Shown one piece after another: positions 9,845 to 20,668 of a DNA stretch of 64,000 nt. A program made the translations under genes and the position numbers. This DNA is from Qipengyuania flavescens (GTDB lineage: Bacteria > Pseudomonadota > Alphaproteobacteria > Sphingomonadales > Sphingomonadaceae), in assembly GCF_029688735.1 (NCBI RefSeq), contig NZ_JARULD010000001.1:744001-808000 (forward strand), given 5' to 3'. Position 1 is the first letter of the stretch, and the number at the start of each line of letters is the position of its first letter. Below the pieces are notes generated by a model, which did not search any database, was not told where the DNA came from, and was given only the letters and a program-made list of their open reading frames with translations.

Positions 9845-10216
9845 TTAGAGACTGTCGCAGAAGCTCTTGTAGGCCTTCGCGTCCATCAGGCCTTCGAGCT
9901 CGCTCTTGTCGCCGATGGTCATCTTGAAGAACCAGCCGGTTTCCTCAGGCGAAGTGTTCACCAGCGCCGGGTCTTCCTCCAGCGCCTCGTTCGATTCCAT
10001 CACTTCGCCGCTGATCGGGGCGTAGACGTCGCTGGCGGCCTTGACGCTTTCCACCACGGCGGCATCCTTGCCCTTGTCGATCACGCTGCCGACTTCGGGC
10101 AATTCGACGAAGACGATATCGCCCAGCTGGTTCTGTGCATAATCGGTAATGCCGACGGTGGCGCTGTCGCCCTCCACGTCGATCCATTCATGCTCTTCGG
10201 TGAAGTAACGGGCCAT
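9845..10216 (-). CDS. gcvH: Glycine cleavage system H protein
   Basis: A 123-residue lipoyl carrier protein. The lipoylation site is Lys59 in [18 protein letters not shown], the conserved ESVKAxSD(V/I)YAP(I/V)SG motif. [28 protein letters not shown] is the canonical N-terminus. The lipoyl arm shuttles the aminomethyl intermediate between the P, T and L proteins. The length equals the family norm. It lies 4 bases downstream of the gcvT stop in the riboswitch-controlled operon. Confidence 0.96.
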   Translation of the reverse strand: MARYFTEEHEWIDVEGDSATVGITDYAQNQLGDIVFVELPEVGSVIDKGKDAAVVESVKAASDVYAPISGEVMESNEALEEDPALVNTSPEETGWFFKMTIGDKSELEGLMDAKAYKSFCDSL

Positions 10217-10220
10217 CGGG

Positions 10221-11411
10221 TCAGCTCCCTCGGTAATAGTTGTGGGAGACGAAGGGGAGCGTCACCACCTTCGCCGCAAGTCTCTTGTTACGAACCATGA
10301 TCTCCAGATCGGTTCCCGCATCGGCGTGAGCGACATCGACATAGCCCATGGCAATCGGGTGGCCGAGCGTGGGCGAAAAGCCGCCGCTGGTGACGCGGCC
10401 GACCTTGTCGTCGCCCGCGTAGATTTCCGCACCTTCGCGGGCCGGCAGGCGCCCTTCGAGGGCAAGGCCCACGCGGCGTTCCTTCGGGCCGGACTCCATC
10501 AGCGTCTTCACCGCCTCGAAGCCCATCCAGCCGCCGGTCTCGCGGCGCTTCTTGGTGAGCGCGAAGGCGAGATCGGCACTGACGGGATCGACCGTGTCGG
10601 TCATGTCGTGGCCGTAGAGCGGCAGGCCCGCCTCGAGGCGAAGGCTGTCCCGCGCGCCGAGGCCTGCGGGACGCACTTCGATTTCCGCGCACAGGCGGTC
10701 GCACAGCGATTCCGCGAATTCGGCAGGGACCGAAATCTCGAACCCGTCCTCGCCGGTGTAGCCCGCCCGGGTGATCCGCAGCGGCCATTCGCCGAAATCG
10801 TGCTCGAGAGATTGCATGAAGACGAGCTGTTCGGGCACGCCGCGCATGATGCGGTTGAGCGCAGTTGCGGCATTGGGCCCCTGCAGCGCGACCAGAGCGT
10901 AATCGTCCATGTGGGTCAGCGTGACATCGTCATCGAGATGCTCGCGCAAATGGGCGATATCGTCCCATTTCATCGCGCCGTTGACGACGATGTAATAGGC
11001 GGGCTCGCCCCAATGGCCTTCAGTGCCGGCGTCCTCGTCGCCCTCGATCCACGGGGTGGCATTGGTGACCATCAGATCGTCGAGGATCCCGCCCTCGTCG
11101 TTGAGGAGCAGCGAGTAGCGGACCCGGCCCGGCTTCAGCGTGGCGATCGCGCCGGGAAGCAGCTTTTCCAGCTCTTCCGCAGCCTTCTCGCCGGTCACCA
11201 TCAGCTGGCCCATGTGGCTGACATCGAACAGCCCGGCGTTGCTCCGCGTCCAGTCGTGTTCGGCGACGATCCCGCCGCCGGTTTCCTTGTTGTACTGGAT
11301 CGGCATCCAGTATCCGGCGAACTCGACCATGCGAGCGCCCTTGCCGCGATGCCATGCATCGAGCGGCAGCGTGCCGGTTTCCTGCTGTTCGTTTTCTTCA
11401 GTCTCGCTCAA
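10221..11411 (-). CDS. gcvT: Aminomethyltransferase (glycine cleavage T protein)
   Basis: A 396-residue protein if translation starts at TTG 11411. An AAGGA sequence lies 6 bases before that TTG, and starting at the in-frame ATG 11465 would place the first codons in the last stem of the glycine riboswitch, so I prefer 11411. [36 protein letters not shown] and [20 protein letters not shown] are the classic GcvT folate-binding and substrate segments. It transfers the methylene group from lipoyl-GcvH to tetrahydrofolate, releasing ammonia. First gene of the operon. Confidence 0.93.
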   Translation of the reverse strand: MSETEENEQQETGTLPLDAWHRGKGARMVEFAGYWMPIQYNKETGGGIVAEHDWTRSNAGLFDVSHMGQLMVTGEKAAEELEKLLPGAIATLKPGRVRYSLLLNDEGGILDDLMVTNATPWIEGDEDAGTEGHWGEPAYYIVVNGAMKWDDIAHLREHLDDDVTLTHMDDYALVALQGPNAATALNRIMRGVPEQLVFMQSLEHDFGEWPLRITRAGYTGEDGFEISVPAEFAESLCDRLCAEIEVRPAGLGARDSLRLEAGLPLYGHDMTDTVDPVSADLAFALTKKRRETGGWMGFEAVKTLMESGPKERRVGLALEGRLPAREGAEIYAGDDKVGRVTSGGFSPTLGHPIAMGYVDVAHADAGTDLEIMVRNKRLAAKVVTLPFVSHNYYRGS

Positions 11412-11463
11412 GTCCCGTCCTTCAAAGCATGGGCGCGCCGATCCCGGCGCGGGAAAACAACCC

Positions 11464-11662
11464 ATGCCCCCTCTGTCGGGAAACCTGAGAGACTGACACG
11501 CGGATGGGCGTGCTTACCCCTTCGGTGGCTGGCCGCGATGGCGACCGGCGCTTTCCAGAGTGTCGATGGCCCGCACGGTCCGGTGGCCTGAGAGTTTCCG
11601 GGGCGGTTGCTCCTTCGGCGGTACGGGGACGCCGCCCCGCACGCTCTCCCGTGCGCGCCCGC
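11464..11662 (-). promoter_or_regulatory. Tandem glycine riboswitch upstream of gcvT
   Basis: Read on the minus strand, two consecutive aptamers are visible. The first contains GGGAGAGC, ACCGCCGAAGGAGCAA and AAACTCTCAGGCC...GGACCGTGCGGG, then CACTCTGGAAAG. The second contains CCACCGAAGGGGTAAGC, the CCATCCGCGTGTC stem and AGTCTCTCAGGTTT. CCGAAGG(G/A)GCAA paired with CTCTCAGG is the glycine-riboswitch core. In known examples tandem aptamers switch on gcv genes when glycine is abundant. The array ends about 50 bases before the chosen gcvT start, leaving room for the expression platform. Confidence 0.92.
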
Positions 11663-11734
11663 TACAGAATCGCTCCCGCAGCCGACGCCTGTTGCACTGC
11701 GGCAATCCCCGCGCAGCGTCAATCGCGAAAAGCC

Positions 11735-11977
11735 TTATTCCCCGGCCTCGATCGCCCGGCGGACCATGTCGATTTCCTCGGCCGCGAAACCACCTTCGTC
11801 CGGCGATGTGCGATCGGGCAAGGCGGTGGCGAAGTAGACGAGGCCTTCGCTGTCGTCCTCCGCGATCCACAGGCCGGAGCGCAAGCCATACTCTTCGACC
11901 GCATGGCCGTCACGGCGTACACTGTCCGCGAAGAGATCGTCGCCGCAAGCATCCAGTGCCGGAGAGAGCGTGAGCAC
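11735..11977 (-). CDS. Small hypothetical protein (start uncertain)
   Basis: An 80-residue ORF if started at GTG 11977 (MLTLSPALDACGDDLFADSV...EIDMVRRAIEAGE). It is acidic and soluble, with the short phrase GLRSGLWIAEDDSEGLVYFA. The frame is open further upstream to 12196, but that region overlaps the TauE-like gene antisense-free on the same strand and reads as noise. It lies between the riboswitch and the permease gene, on the same strand, 40 bases after the permease stop. I do not recognise the family and the start codon is unsure; non-coding is possible. Confidence 0.4.
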   Translation of the reverse strand: MLTLSPALDACGDDLFADSVRRDGHAVEEYGLRSGLWIAEDDSEGLVYFATALPDRTSPDEGGFAAEEIDMVRRAIEAGE

Positions 11978-12017
11978 GCCTGTCCCGTAGTTGCCGCGAC
12001 GAGCTAAATCATGTCGA

Positions 12018-12934
12018 TCAGCTCCAATTGAGCCATAGCAGGTAAAGCGCGGACAGGACGATCCAACTGCCGTCGAGCGTCTTGAGGCGCCTCGCCCCAA
12101 GCCAGAGTGCAATCGGTCGCGCAAGGAACCCACCCAGTGCCGCCGCAGGCCCGGCCAGCAGTACCACCTCCCACTGAATCGTGCCCGCCTCGACATGCCA
12201 GAGAGCGCCTACGATGACGCTGACCGAGGAGATCAGGCAGGCTGCACCTGTGCAGAGCAGGACTGGGTAATGCCGGATGAACAGGTATAGCGCGACAAGT
12301 TCGCCGATGCCGACGGAGAACAAAGCCGTCAGCATGCCACCCGGTATTGCGAGCATCAGCAAGACAGCGAGGTCGAGACGTTCGAGCCGAGACTTTTCCG
12401 CACGCTCCAGATTGACCGTCCAGGTCGAGGCGATCAACGCAATGCCGAGCAGTATGGAAAAAGTCTTGTAGCCCATCAAGACTGCGTGCTGGTCGAAAGC
12501 CGTCAGGCGCTGGGTTGCAAGCATGGCAGGCAGCGACAGCGCCAGGACCGCCCCGGCCACGGTGAAGAAATCCCTCGGACGTACCTGGGCATGCAAGGGA
12601 TCGGGTTGCGGCTGGTGATACAATCGGTCGGTCCAGCGCAGGGCCCCCATCGTCATGCCGAAACTCTGAATACACATGGAAACCCCCACCACTTGTAGTG
12701 GCTGAAGGTCCATTACCTGCCATTCGCGCAGGGCATTGAAGACCGGCACGAAGACCACCCCGCCGCCAGTACCTGACGTATTGGCGATGATTGCGCCAAT
12801 CACACCGATCCCGGGGAGGAACCAGAGGCGAGAGATAAGTCGCGTATCGTAGAGGGCCAGGAACAACAGCGCCCCGAAGGCGAGCAGCAGAATGCCGCCG
12901 CCGATCCAAACCAGCCTCCCCTTCGGCAGGGTGC

Positions 12935-12959
<25 letters not shown>
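12018..12959 (-). CDS. TauE/SafE (TSUP) family membrane transporter
   Basis: A 313-residue membrane protein starting at ATG 12959 ([20 protein letters not shown]). It has about eight hydrophobic segments, with [13 protein letters not shown] early and [16 protein letters not shown](V/A)ALYL mid-protein, the paired glycine-rich half-motifs of the sulfite-exporter TauE/SafE superfamily. Such proteins move sulfite, sulfonates or other anions. The first 25 bases overlap the end of metH, so it is likely the last gene of the methionine operon; a link to sulfur handling is reasonable but the substrate is not visible in the sequence. Confidence 0.82.
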
Positions 12960-15559
<2,600 letters not shown>

Positions 15560-15562
15560 GGG

Positions 15563-16609
15563 TCAGGCAGCAATCGTAAAGGGTTCCAGGCCGGCGAGGC
15601 GCATGTCCGGCTCGACAGTCGGCAGCTTGCGTGGCGCGATGCCGTCGACAGCCGCAGCCATTGCGGCGATGTGGGCGGGGGTGGAGCCGCAGCAGCCGCC
15701 CAGCGCGTTGACACGGCCATTCTCGGCCCAGACCTTGGTCAGCGCGGCGGTGGTTTCCGGCAGTTCGTCGTATTCGCCGAGGTCGTTGGGCAGGCCCGCA
15801 TTGGGATAGACCATCAGATAGGTGTCCGCGATGTCCGACAGGATCTGGACATGGGGGCGCAGTTGCTCGGCTCCGAAGCTGCAGTTGAGGCCCATCGTCA
15901 ACGGCTTGGCGTGGCGCACCGTGTACCAGAAGGCTTCGACCGTGTGGCCCGACAGATTGCGGCCCGACAGATCGGTCAGCGTGAGCGAGATCATGATCGG
16001 GATGTCCTGCCCGAGCTCGCGCTCCAGCTGCTTGACCGCCATGATCGCGGCCTTGCAGTTGAGCGTGTCGAACACGGTCTCGATCAGGATGAAATCCGCC
16101 CCGCCCTCGATCAGGGCGCGCGCCTGTTCGACATAGACGGCCAAGATTTCGTCATAAGTGACCTCGCGAAAGCCCGGGTCCTCGACATCGGGCGAGAGCG
16201 ACAGCGTCTTGTTCGTCGGCCCCATCGCACCGGCAACGAAACGGGGGATGCCGTCCTTCGCCGTTGCCTCGTCCACCGCTTCGCGGACGATCCGGGCGGC
16301 GGAGACGTTGATCTCGTGCACCAGATGCTCGGCGTCGTAATCCGCCTGGCTGATGCGATTGGCGTTGAAGGTGTTGGTGGCAAGGATATGCGCGCCGGCA
16401 TCGATATAGCTGTCGCAGATCGTCCGGATCACCTGCGGCTGCGTCAAATTAACGAGATCGTTATTGCCCTTCTGGTCGGCGGTCAGGCCGGTGTCGCCCG
16501 CATAGTCCTCCGGGGCTAGCCTGGCGCGCTGGATCTCGGTGCCGTAGGGGCCGTCCTTGATCAGGATGCGCTGGGTGGCGGCTTCGGCGAATTCGGTGCG
16601 CTTGGACAT
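15563..16609 (-). CDS. metH: Methionine synthase homocysteine-binding module (MetH N-terminal part)
   Basis: A 348-residue homocysteine S-methyltransferase domain. The zinc ligands are the Cys in [14 protein letters not shown] and the Cys pair in [23 protein letters not shown] near the start and the [13 protein letters not shown] segment are also typical. It corresponds to the first module of E. coli MetH and must act with the C-terminal protein encoded next. It lies one base from metF upstream and 3 bases from the metH C-part downstream, all reading left, so the genes form a tight operon. Confidence 0.94.
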   Translation of the reverse strand: MSKRTEFAEAATQRILIKDGPYGTEIQRARLAPEDYAGDTGLTADQKGNNDLVNLTQPQVIRTICDSYIDAGAHILATNTFNANRISQADYDAEHLVHEINVSAARIVREAVDEATAKDGIPRFVAGAMGPTNKTLSLSPDVEDPGFREVTYDEILAVYVEQARALIEGGADFILIETVFDTLNCKAAIMAVKQLERELGQDIPIMISLTLTDLSGRNLSGHTVEAFWYTVRHAKPLTMGLNCSFGAEQLRPHVQILSDIADTYLMVYPNAGLPNDLGEYDELPETTAALTKVWAENGRVNALGGCCGSTPAHIAAMAAAVDGIAPRKLPTVEPDMRLAGLEPFTIAA

Positions 16610-16610
16610 G

Positions 16611-17531
16611 TCAGGCCTTCGGTCGCAGGCCGAGCATGTGGCAGATCGCGTAGCTCAGCTCGGCGCGGTTGAGAGTATAGAAGTGGAACTGGCGCACGCC
16701 GCCGGCATAGAGGCGGCGGCACATTTCGGCAGCGATCGTGGCGCTGACCAGCTGGCGGGCTTCGGGCCGTTCGTCGAGTCCTTCGAACAGGCCCTCCATC
16801 CAATCGGGTATGGCGGTCCCGCACAGTCCGCTCATCCGCTGGACGGCGGCGAAGCTCATCACGGGCATGACGCCCGGCACGATCTCGCCCTCGATCCCGG
16901 CAGCTTCGGCCTTGTCGCGGAATTCGAAGAAACACTCGGGATCGAAGAAGAACTGCGTGATCGCGCGGGTCGCCCCAGCATCGAACTTGCGCTTCAGATT
17001 GTCGAGGTCGGCCTGACGATCGGGCGAATCCGGATGGACTTCCGGATAGGCCGCGACCGAAATTTCGAAATCAGCGATCTGCTTCAGGCCTGCGATCAGG
17101 TCTGCGGCGTTCTGGTAGCCGCCGGGATGCGGGGCGTAGCTGCCGCCACCGTCGGGGGCGTCGCCGCGCAGGGCAACGATATGCCGCACGCCCTCTTCCC
17201 AATATTCGCGCGCGACCTGGTCCACCTCCTCGCGGGTCGCCTGAACGCAGGTGAGGTGCGCAGCGGCGGGAATATCGGTTTCGCTCACGATACGGCGCAC
17301 CGCTGCATGCGTGCGCTCGCGGGTAGAGCCACCGGCGCCATAGGTCACCGACACGAAACGCGGGTCTAGCGGGGCAAGAGTCTCCACGCTCTGCCACAGC
17401 GTCTGCGCCATTTTCTCCGACTTGGGCGGGAAGAATTCGAAGCTCACCTCGATATCGCCGGGCAGCCCCGAGAACAGCGGCGCCTCGAGCGCGCGCTGCG
17501 CTTCGCGCATCTGGTTGAGGGTTGGGCTCAC
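16611..17531 (-). CDS. metF: Methylenetetrahydrofolate reductase
   Basis: A 306-residue FAD-dependent TIM-barrel enzyme: VSFEFFPPKSEKM (residues 28-40) with the conserved Glu, FVSVTYGAGGSTRERTHA, AAHLTCVQATREEV, IVALRGDAPDGGG and ITQFFFDPECFFEFRD are all present in order. It reduces 5,10-methylene-THF to 5-methyl-THF, the methyl donor for MetH next door. Its ATG overlaps the stop of the ArsR-methyltransferase gene (ATGA), so translation is coupled to the regulator. Confidence 0.95.
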   Translation of the reverse strand: MSPTLNQMREAQRALEAPLFSGLPGDIEVSFEFFPPKSEKMAQTLWQSVETLAPLDPRFVSVTYGAGGSTRERTHAAVRRIVSETDIPAAAHLTCVQATREEVDQVAREYWEEGVRHIVALRGDAPDGGGSYAPHPGGYQNAADLIAGLKQIADFEISVAAYPEVHPDSPDRQADLDNLKRKFDAGATRAITQFFFDPECFFEFRDKAEAAGIEGEIVPGVMPVMSFAAVQRMSGLCGTAIPDWMEGLFEGLDERPEARQLVSATIAAEMCRRLYAGGVRQFHFYTLNRAELSYAICHMLGLRPKA

Positions 17532-18499
17532 GATACGGCCTTTCTTGCTTCGGCATCGCGCTCTGCGATCCAGATTTTCACGACCAGCTCGCCATCCTCC
17601 AGAGCGGCGGTCTCGCCGGGAACGAAGCCGGCGTCTTGCAGCAGGCCGCGCATCTGCGCGTCACCGAAGCCGAGCCGGGCATGAGCGTAGCGCTCACGCA
17701 GCTCCTCGCGCTGGTGGGCGGCGAAATCGACGATCGCTATGCGGCCGCCCACAGACGTGACCCGCGCAGCCTCTGCCAGGGCAGCGCGCGGAGCCTGAGC
17801 GAAGTGAAGGACCTGATGGAACAGCACCGTGTCAAAGCTCGCCGCGGCAAAGGGGAGCGATCCGAAATCGCCCTGGACGAGCTCGACCCGCTGGGCAGGC
17901 AAATTCTGCAGTTTCGCTCGCGCCACGCGTAACATCGCAAGGCTCTTGTCGAGCGCCACGATATGCTCGGCGCGCTCGGCAAAGATTTCGGCCATGCGCC
18001 CGGTTCCCGTGCCGATATCGAGCAAACGACCGAGCGGGGCGCTGCCCAAGGCTGCGTCCAGAGCGCTTTCGATCGCTTCGTCCGAGCTGTGCAGACGGCG
18101 CAATTCATCCCAATCATGCGCGTGGCGGGCGAAATACGCCTGCGCCTCGGCTTCGCGGGTTTCGCGGATTTCGGCTAGCTTGCGCCGATCGGAGGCGCAT
18201 AGTTCGGCGAACTCGCTGTCCGCACGTTCCGCAACGTCGAGCAAACGGATGGCACCTCCGGCAAGCGATGGCTCTGCAGTCGTCACCGATCCAGCGCGGA
18301 CGAACGTCCAGCTCCCCTCCCGCCGCCGCTCGGCAAGACCGGCGTCGCACAGAATGCCGATATGGCGCGAAACCCGCGGCTGGCTCTGACCGAGCACCTG
18401 CGCCACCTCCCCCACGGCAAGTTCCATCGACCCCAGCAGCCGCAGGATCCTGAGGCGCGTAGGGTCGGCCAGCGCGCGGAAGAGGGTTTCGGTATGCAT
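17528..18499 (-). CDS. ArsR-family regulator fused to a SAM-dependent methyltransferase domain (SahR-like)
   Basis: A 323-residue protein started at ATG 18499 (MHTETLFRALADPTRLRILR); the longer frame to 18610 would run through the operator-like palindrome. Residues 1-90 form a winged-helix ArsR domain (LGQSQPRVSRHIGILCDAGLA). Residues ~150-300 are a class I methyltransferase fold with LLDIGTGTGRMAEIF as motif I and VELVQGDFGSLPF as a later motif. As head gene of the metF-metH operon it is best explained as a sensor of the S-adenosyl-methionine/homocysteine pool: SahR regulators of this type repress methionine-cycle genes. The methyltransferase fold may serve only for ligand binding. The ligand is inferred. 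Confidence 0.85.
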   Translation of the reverse strand: MHTETLFRALADPTRLRILRLLGSMELAVGEVAQVLGQSQPRVSRHIGILCDAGLAERRREGSWTFVRAGSVTTAEPSLAGGAIRLLDVAERADSEFAELCASDRRKLAEIRETREAEAQAYFARHAHDWDELRRLHSSDEAIESALDAALGSAPLGRLLDIGTGTGRMAEIFAERAEHIVALDKSLAMLRVARAKLQNLPAQRVELVQGDFGSLPFAAASFDTVLFHQVLHFAQAPRAALAEAARVTSVGGRIAIVDFAAHQREELRERYAHARLGFGDAQMRGLLQDAGFVPGETAALEDGELVVKIWIAERDAEARKAVS

Positions 18500-18509
18500 T
18501 CCTACAATG

Positions 18510-18531
18510 GATATAAAGATATTTTTATATC
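18510..18531. promoter_or_regulatory. Palindromic operator candidate for the ArsR/SahR-like regulator
   Basis: Perfect 8-bp arms, GATATAAA and TTTATATC on the plus strand, flank a 6-bp centre (GATATT). The palindrome ends 10 bases before the regulator's start codon, in an AT-rich patch within very GC-rich surroundings. Twofold-symmetric AT-rich sites are what a dimeric ArsR protein binds. The position suggests autoregulation of the whole methionine operon, and perhaps also of the divergent gene at 18633. Confidence 0.7.
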
Positions 18532-18632
18532 TGTAAATCGCTGCTGAAGGGTCGCTGCCGAAGCACGGCCTGTCGCAGCAAGCGGTAATTGCAAACCGGA
18601 TATTTACCATTCCCCGCGATCACCGGCGGGCA

Positions 18633-20666
18633 ATGTCGCAAACGCCCTTCACTCCCGCTCCCGAGCGCGTCAGGTTCGTCGAGGACCTGCTCGATTACAT
18701 GACGCTGGAAGAAAAAGCGGGGCAACTGGTGCTCCTGCCGGATGGATCGGCGAGCAGCGATCCGACGCGCATCGACCAGTTGCGGCGCGGGCTGGTGAGC
18801 GGGTTCATCGATCCGGTCGGCGCCATGCGCACCCACCAGTTGCAACAGATTGCGATCGAGGAAACGCGCCTCGGCATACCGCTCTTCTTCGCAGCGGACC
18901 CGGCGCAGGTCCTGCCCGGTCGCTTGCCCGCCCCGGTCGGTATGGCCGCCAGCTGGAACCCCGAGGCAGTAGCAGCCGCCGAAGAGGCGCTTGCCGAAGA
19001 ATACCTTGCACTTGGCCTGAACTGGGCCTTTTCACCGGTCGTCGCGACGACAAATTATCTCACCGATGTCGGCTTCGAGCAGTCTTTCGGCGAAAGCGCC
19101 TGGCTCGCAGAGCAGATCGCTGCTGGCCGCGTACGCGGGTTGCAGGCGCAGCGCAGCGAGTATCGGCGGCAGGTTCTGGCCACGCTCGATTTCGCCTTCA
19201 ACGACAGGACCGGGCGCCGCGGAGAAGGCAGCCTGCGAGAGCGCGAACAATTTCGCGCCATTCTCAAGACGGTCGAACAGGCTGCTCCCGCGACCATCGG
19301 TCTCGATATGATAGGCCAAGGCCGGCGCAACGTCTCCCGGATCGCGAACGACGCTTTGAAAAACCTGCGCCGCGCCGGGGGGTTCGATGGCATACTCTTG
19401 GCCGATTGGGCGCAACTGGCGGAGAAATCCGGACACCACGCCGAGGGACCGGCCTTCGTCGGCCTGTCGGTAGAGCGCCTGGTCGCAGCCGTCGAGGACG
19501 GGCGCCTCGGTGCCAGCGAGCTCGACGAAGCGGTGCGCCGGGTACTCGCGGCGAAATTCGATCTCGGGCTGTTCCGTCCGTCGGAGGATGTGGCGCCCGC
19601 TGCACCGGCACGGGCCACTGGCCCCGGCGACCCGGCACACGATCTGGCGAGCAAGTCGATCATTCTGCTCCGCAACCAGGGCGGACTGCTCCCGCTGTCG
19701 CCCGGTGGCGAAGACGTCCTCGTGGTCGGCAGCGCAGCTCGCGACCGTTCGCTTGCATTCGGCGGAAGCCGGGGCGATGCGTCTAGCATCATCGATGGTC
19801 TCGAAGCGCTCGGCATCGCCTACAAGTTCGTGGCCGGCCTTGCCCTGCGCGAAGGTCAGTCGGTCATCGACCGGATGATCCACGCCGATCGCATGGCCAT
19901 AGGCATGGCCGGCGAAGCCGCGCGGCGCGCAGGCACAGTTATAGCGGTTCTCGGGCAGGGCAGCGAGCAACCGGGCGAGCCACTGGGCGAAGCGCAGACG
20001 GTCCTGCTCGAGACATTGCGCGCCGCCAATCCGAGAACCGTCCTCGTCACGCTCGGTTCGCGGCCCTGCGATCCCGATATTGGCGGAGAGCCGCTGCCCT
20101 GCATTCTCCATGCCGGAACGCTGGGCACGCAGTCGGGTCATGCAATCGCCGAGATACTGAGCGGACAAAGCGAGCCGTCCGCACGTCTGCCCTATACGAT
20201 CAGGACGCGCAGCGGGGAGGTCCGCCTGCCCTTCGGGCACGGCTTGTCGTATGGCGAATTCACGCTCGGCGATCTGTCGCTCGAGCTGGGCGCCGATCGC
20301 ATCCTTGCCAGCGCCCGCCTCCGCAATATCGGCGAGCGGCGCGGCGAAGAGATGCTGCAGCTCTACCTTCGCAGGCTGGACGGTCTCGACGCATCGCGAG
20401 AGGCCGTTCTCCGCGGGTTCCAGAGGATCGCGCTCGAACCGGGCCAAAGCACGCAGGTGACCTTCGAACTCGCTGCCGAGGCTCTCGCGCACTATGATGC
20501 GCAAGCGCGCTTCAAGGTGGAAGCGGGCGACTACGAAGTCCGGCTGGGCTTCAGCGCGGCCCGTGTCCGGGTGGGCGAAATCGCGCTGCCGCAGCCGGTT
20601 GCCGACGCGATGAACGGTGCAGGCAAAGCAACGACCTTGCCGCTGAAGGGAGCGGCCAACAGCTAG
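18633..20666 (+). CDS. Glycoside hydrolase family 3-like protein with altered substrate-binding motifs
   Basis: A 677-residue protein with the GH3 layout: an N-terminal barrel (MTLEEKAGQLVLLP, LGIPLFFAADPAQ, ALGLNWAFSPVV, ESFGE-like FEQSFGES), an alpha/beta sandwich (SIILLRNQGGLLPLSP...VLVVGSAA), and a C-terminal fibronectin III-like domain (RNIGERRGEEMLQLYL). The nucleophile Asp appears to be kept in GILLADWAQ. However, the usual Lys-His substrate-binding motif (KHFxGxG) is replaced by LATLDFAFNDRTG, and the Arg in the GRxxESFGED block is lost. No signal peptide is obvious. It may be a diverged beta-glucosidase or N-acetyl-glucosaminidase relative, or inactive. Confidence 0.78.
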   Translation: MSQTPFTPAPERVRFVEDLLDYMTLEEKAGQLVLLPDGSASSDPTRIDQLRRGLVSGFIDPVGAMRTHQLQQIAIEETRLGIPLFFAADPAQVLPGRLPAPVGMAASWNPEAVAAAEEALAEEYLALGLNWAFSPVVATTNYLTDVGFEQSFGESAWLAEQIAAGRVRGLQAQRSEYRRQVLATLDFAFNDRTGRRGEGSLREREQFRAILKTVEQAAPATIGLDMIGQGRRNVSRIANDALKNLRRAGGFDGILLADWAQLAEKSGHHAEGPAFVGLSVERLVAAVEDGRLGASELDEAVRRVLAAKFDLGLFRPSEDVAPAAPARATGPGDPAHDLASKSIILLRNQGGLLPLSPGGEDVLVVGSAARDRSLAFGGSRGDASSIIDGLEALGIAYKFVAGLALREGQSVIDRMIHADRMAIGMAGEAARRAGTVIAVLGQGSEQPGEPLGEAQTVLLETLRAANPRTVLVTLGSRPCDPDIGGEPLPCILHAGTLGTQSGHAIAEILSGQSEPSARLPYTIRTRSGEVRLPFGHGLSYGEFTLGDLSLELGADRILASARLRNIGERRGEEMLQLYLRRLDGLDASREAVLRGFQRIALEPGQSTQVTFELAAEALAHYDAQARFKVEAGDYEVRLGFSAARVRVGEIALPQPVADAMNGAGKATTLPLKGAANS

Positions 20667-20668
20667 GG

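Noticed and set aside
17528..18610. Longer start for the ArsR-methyltransferase at 18610
   Set aside because: It would translate through the palindromic operator; ATG 18499 begins directly with the typical ArsR N-terminus.
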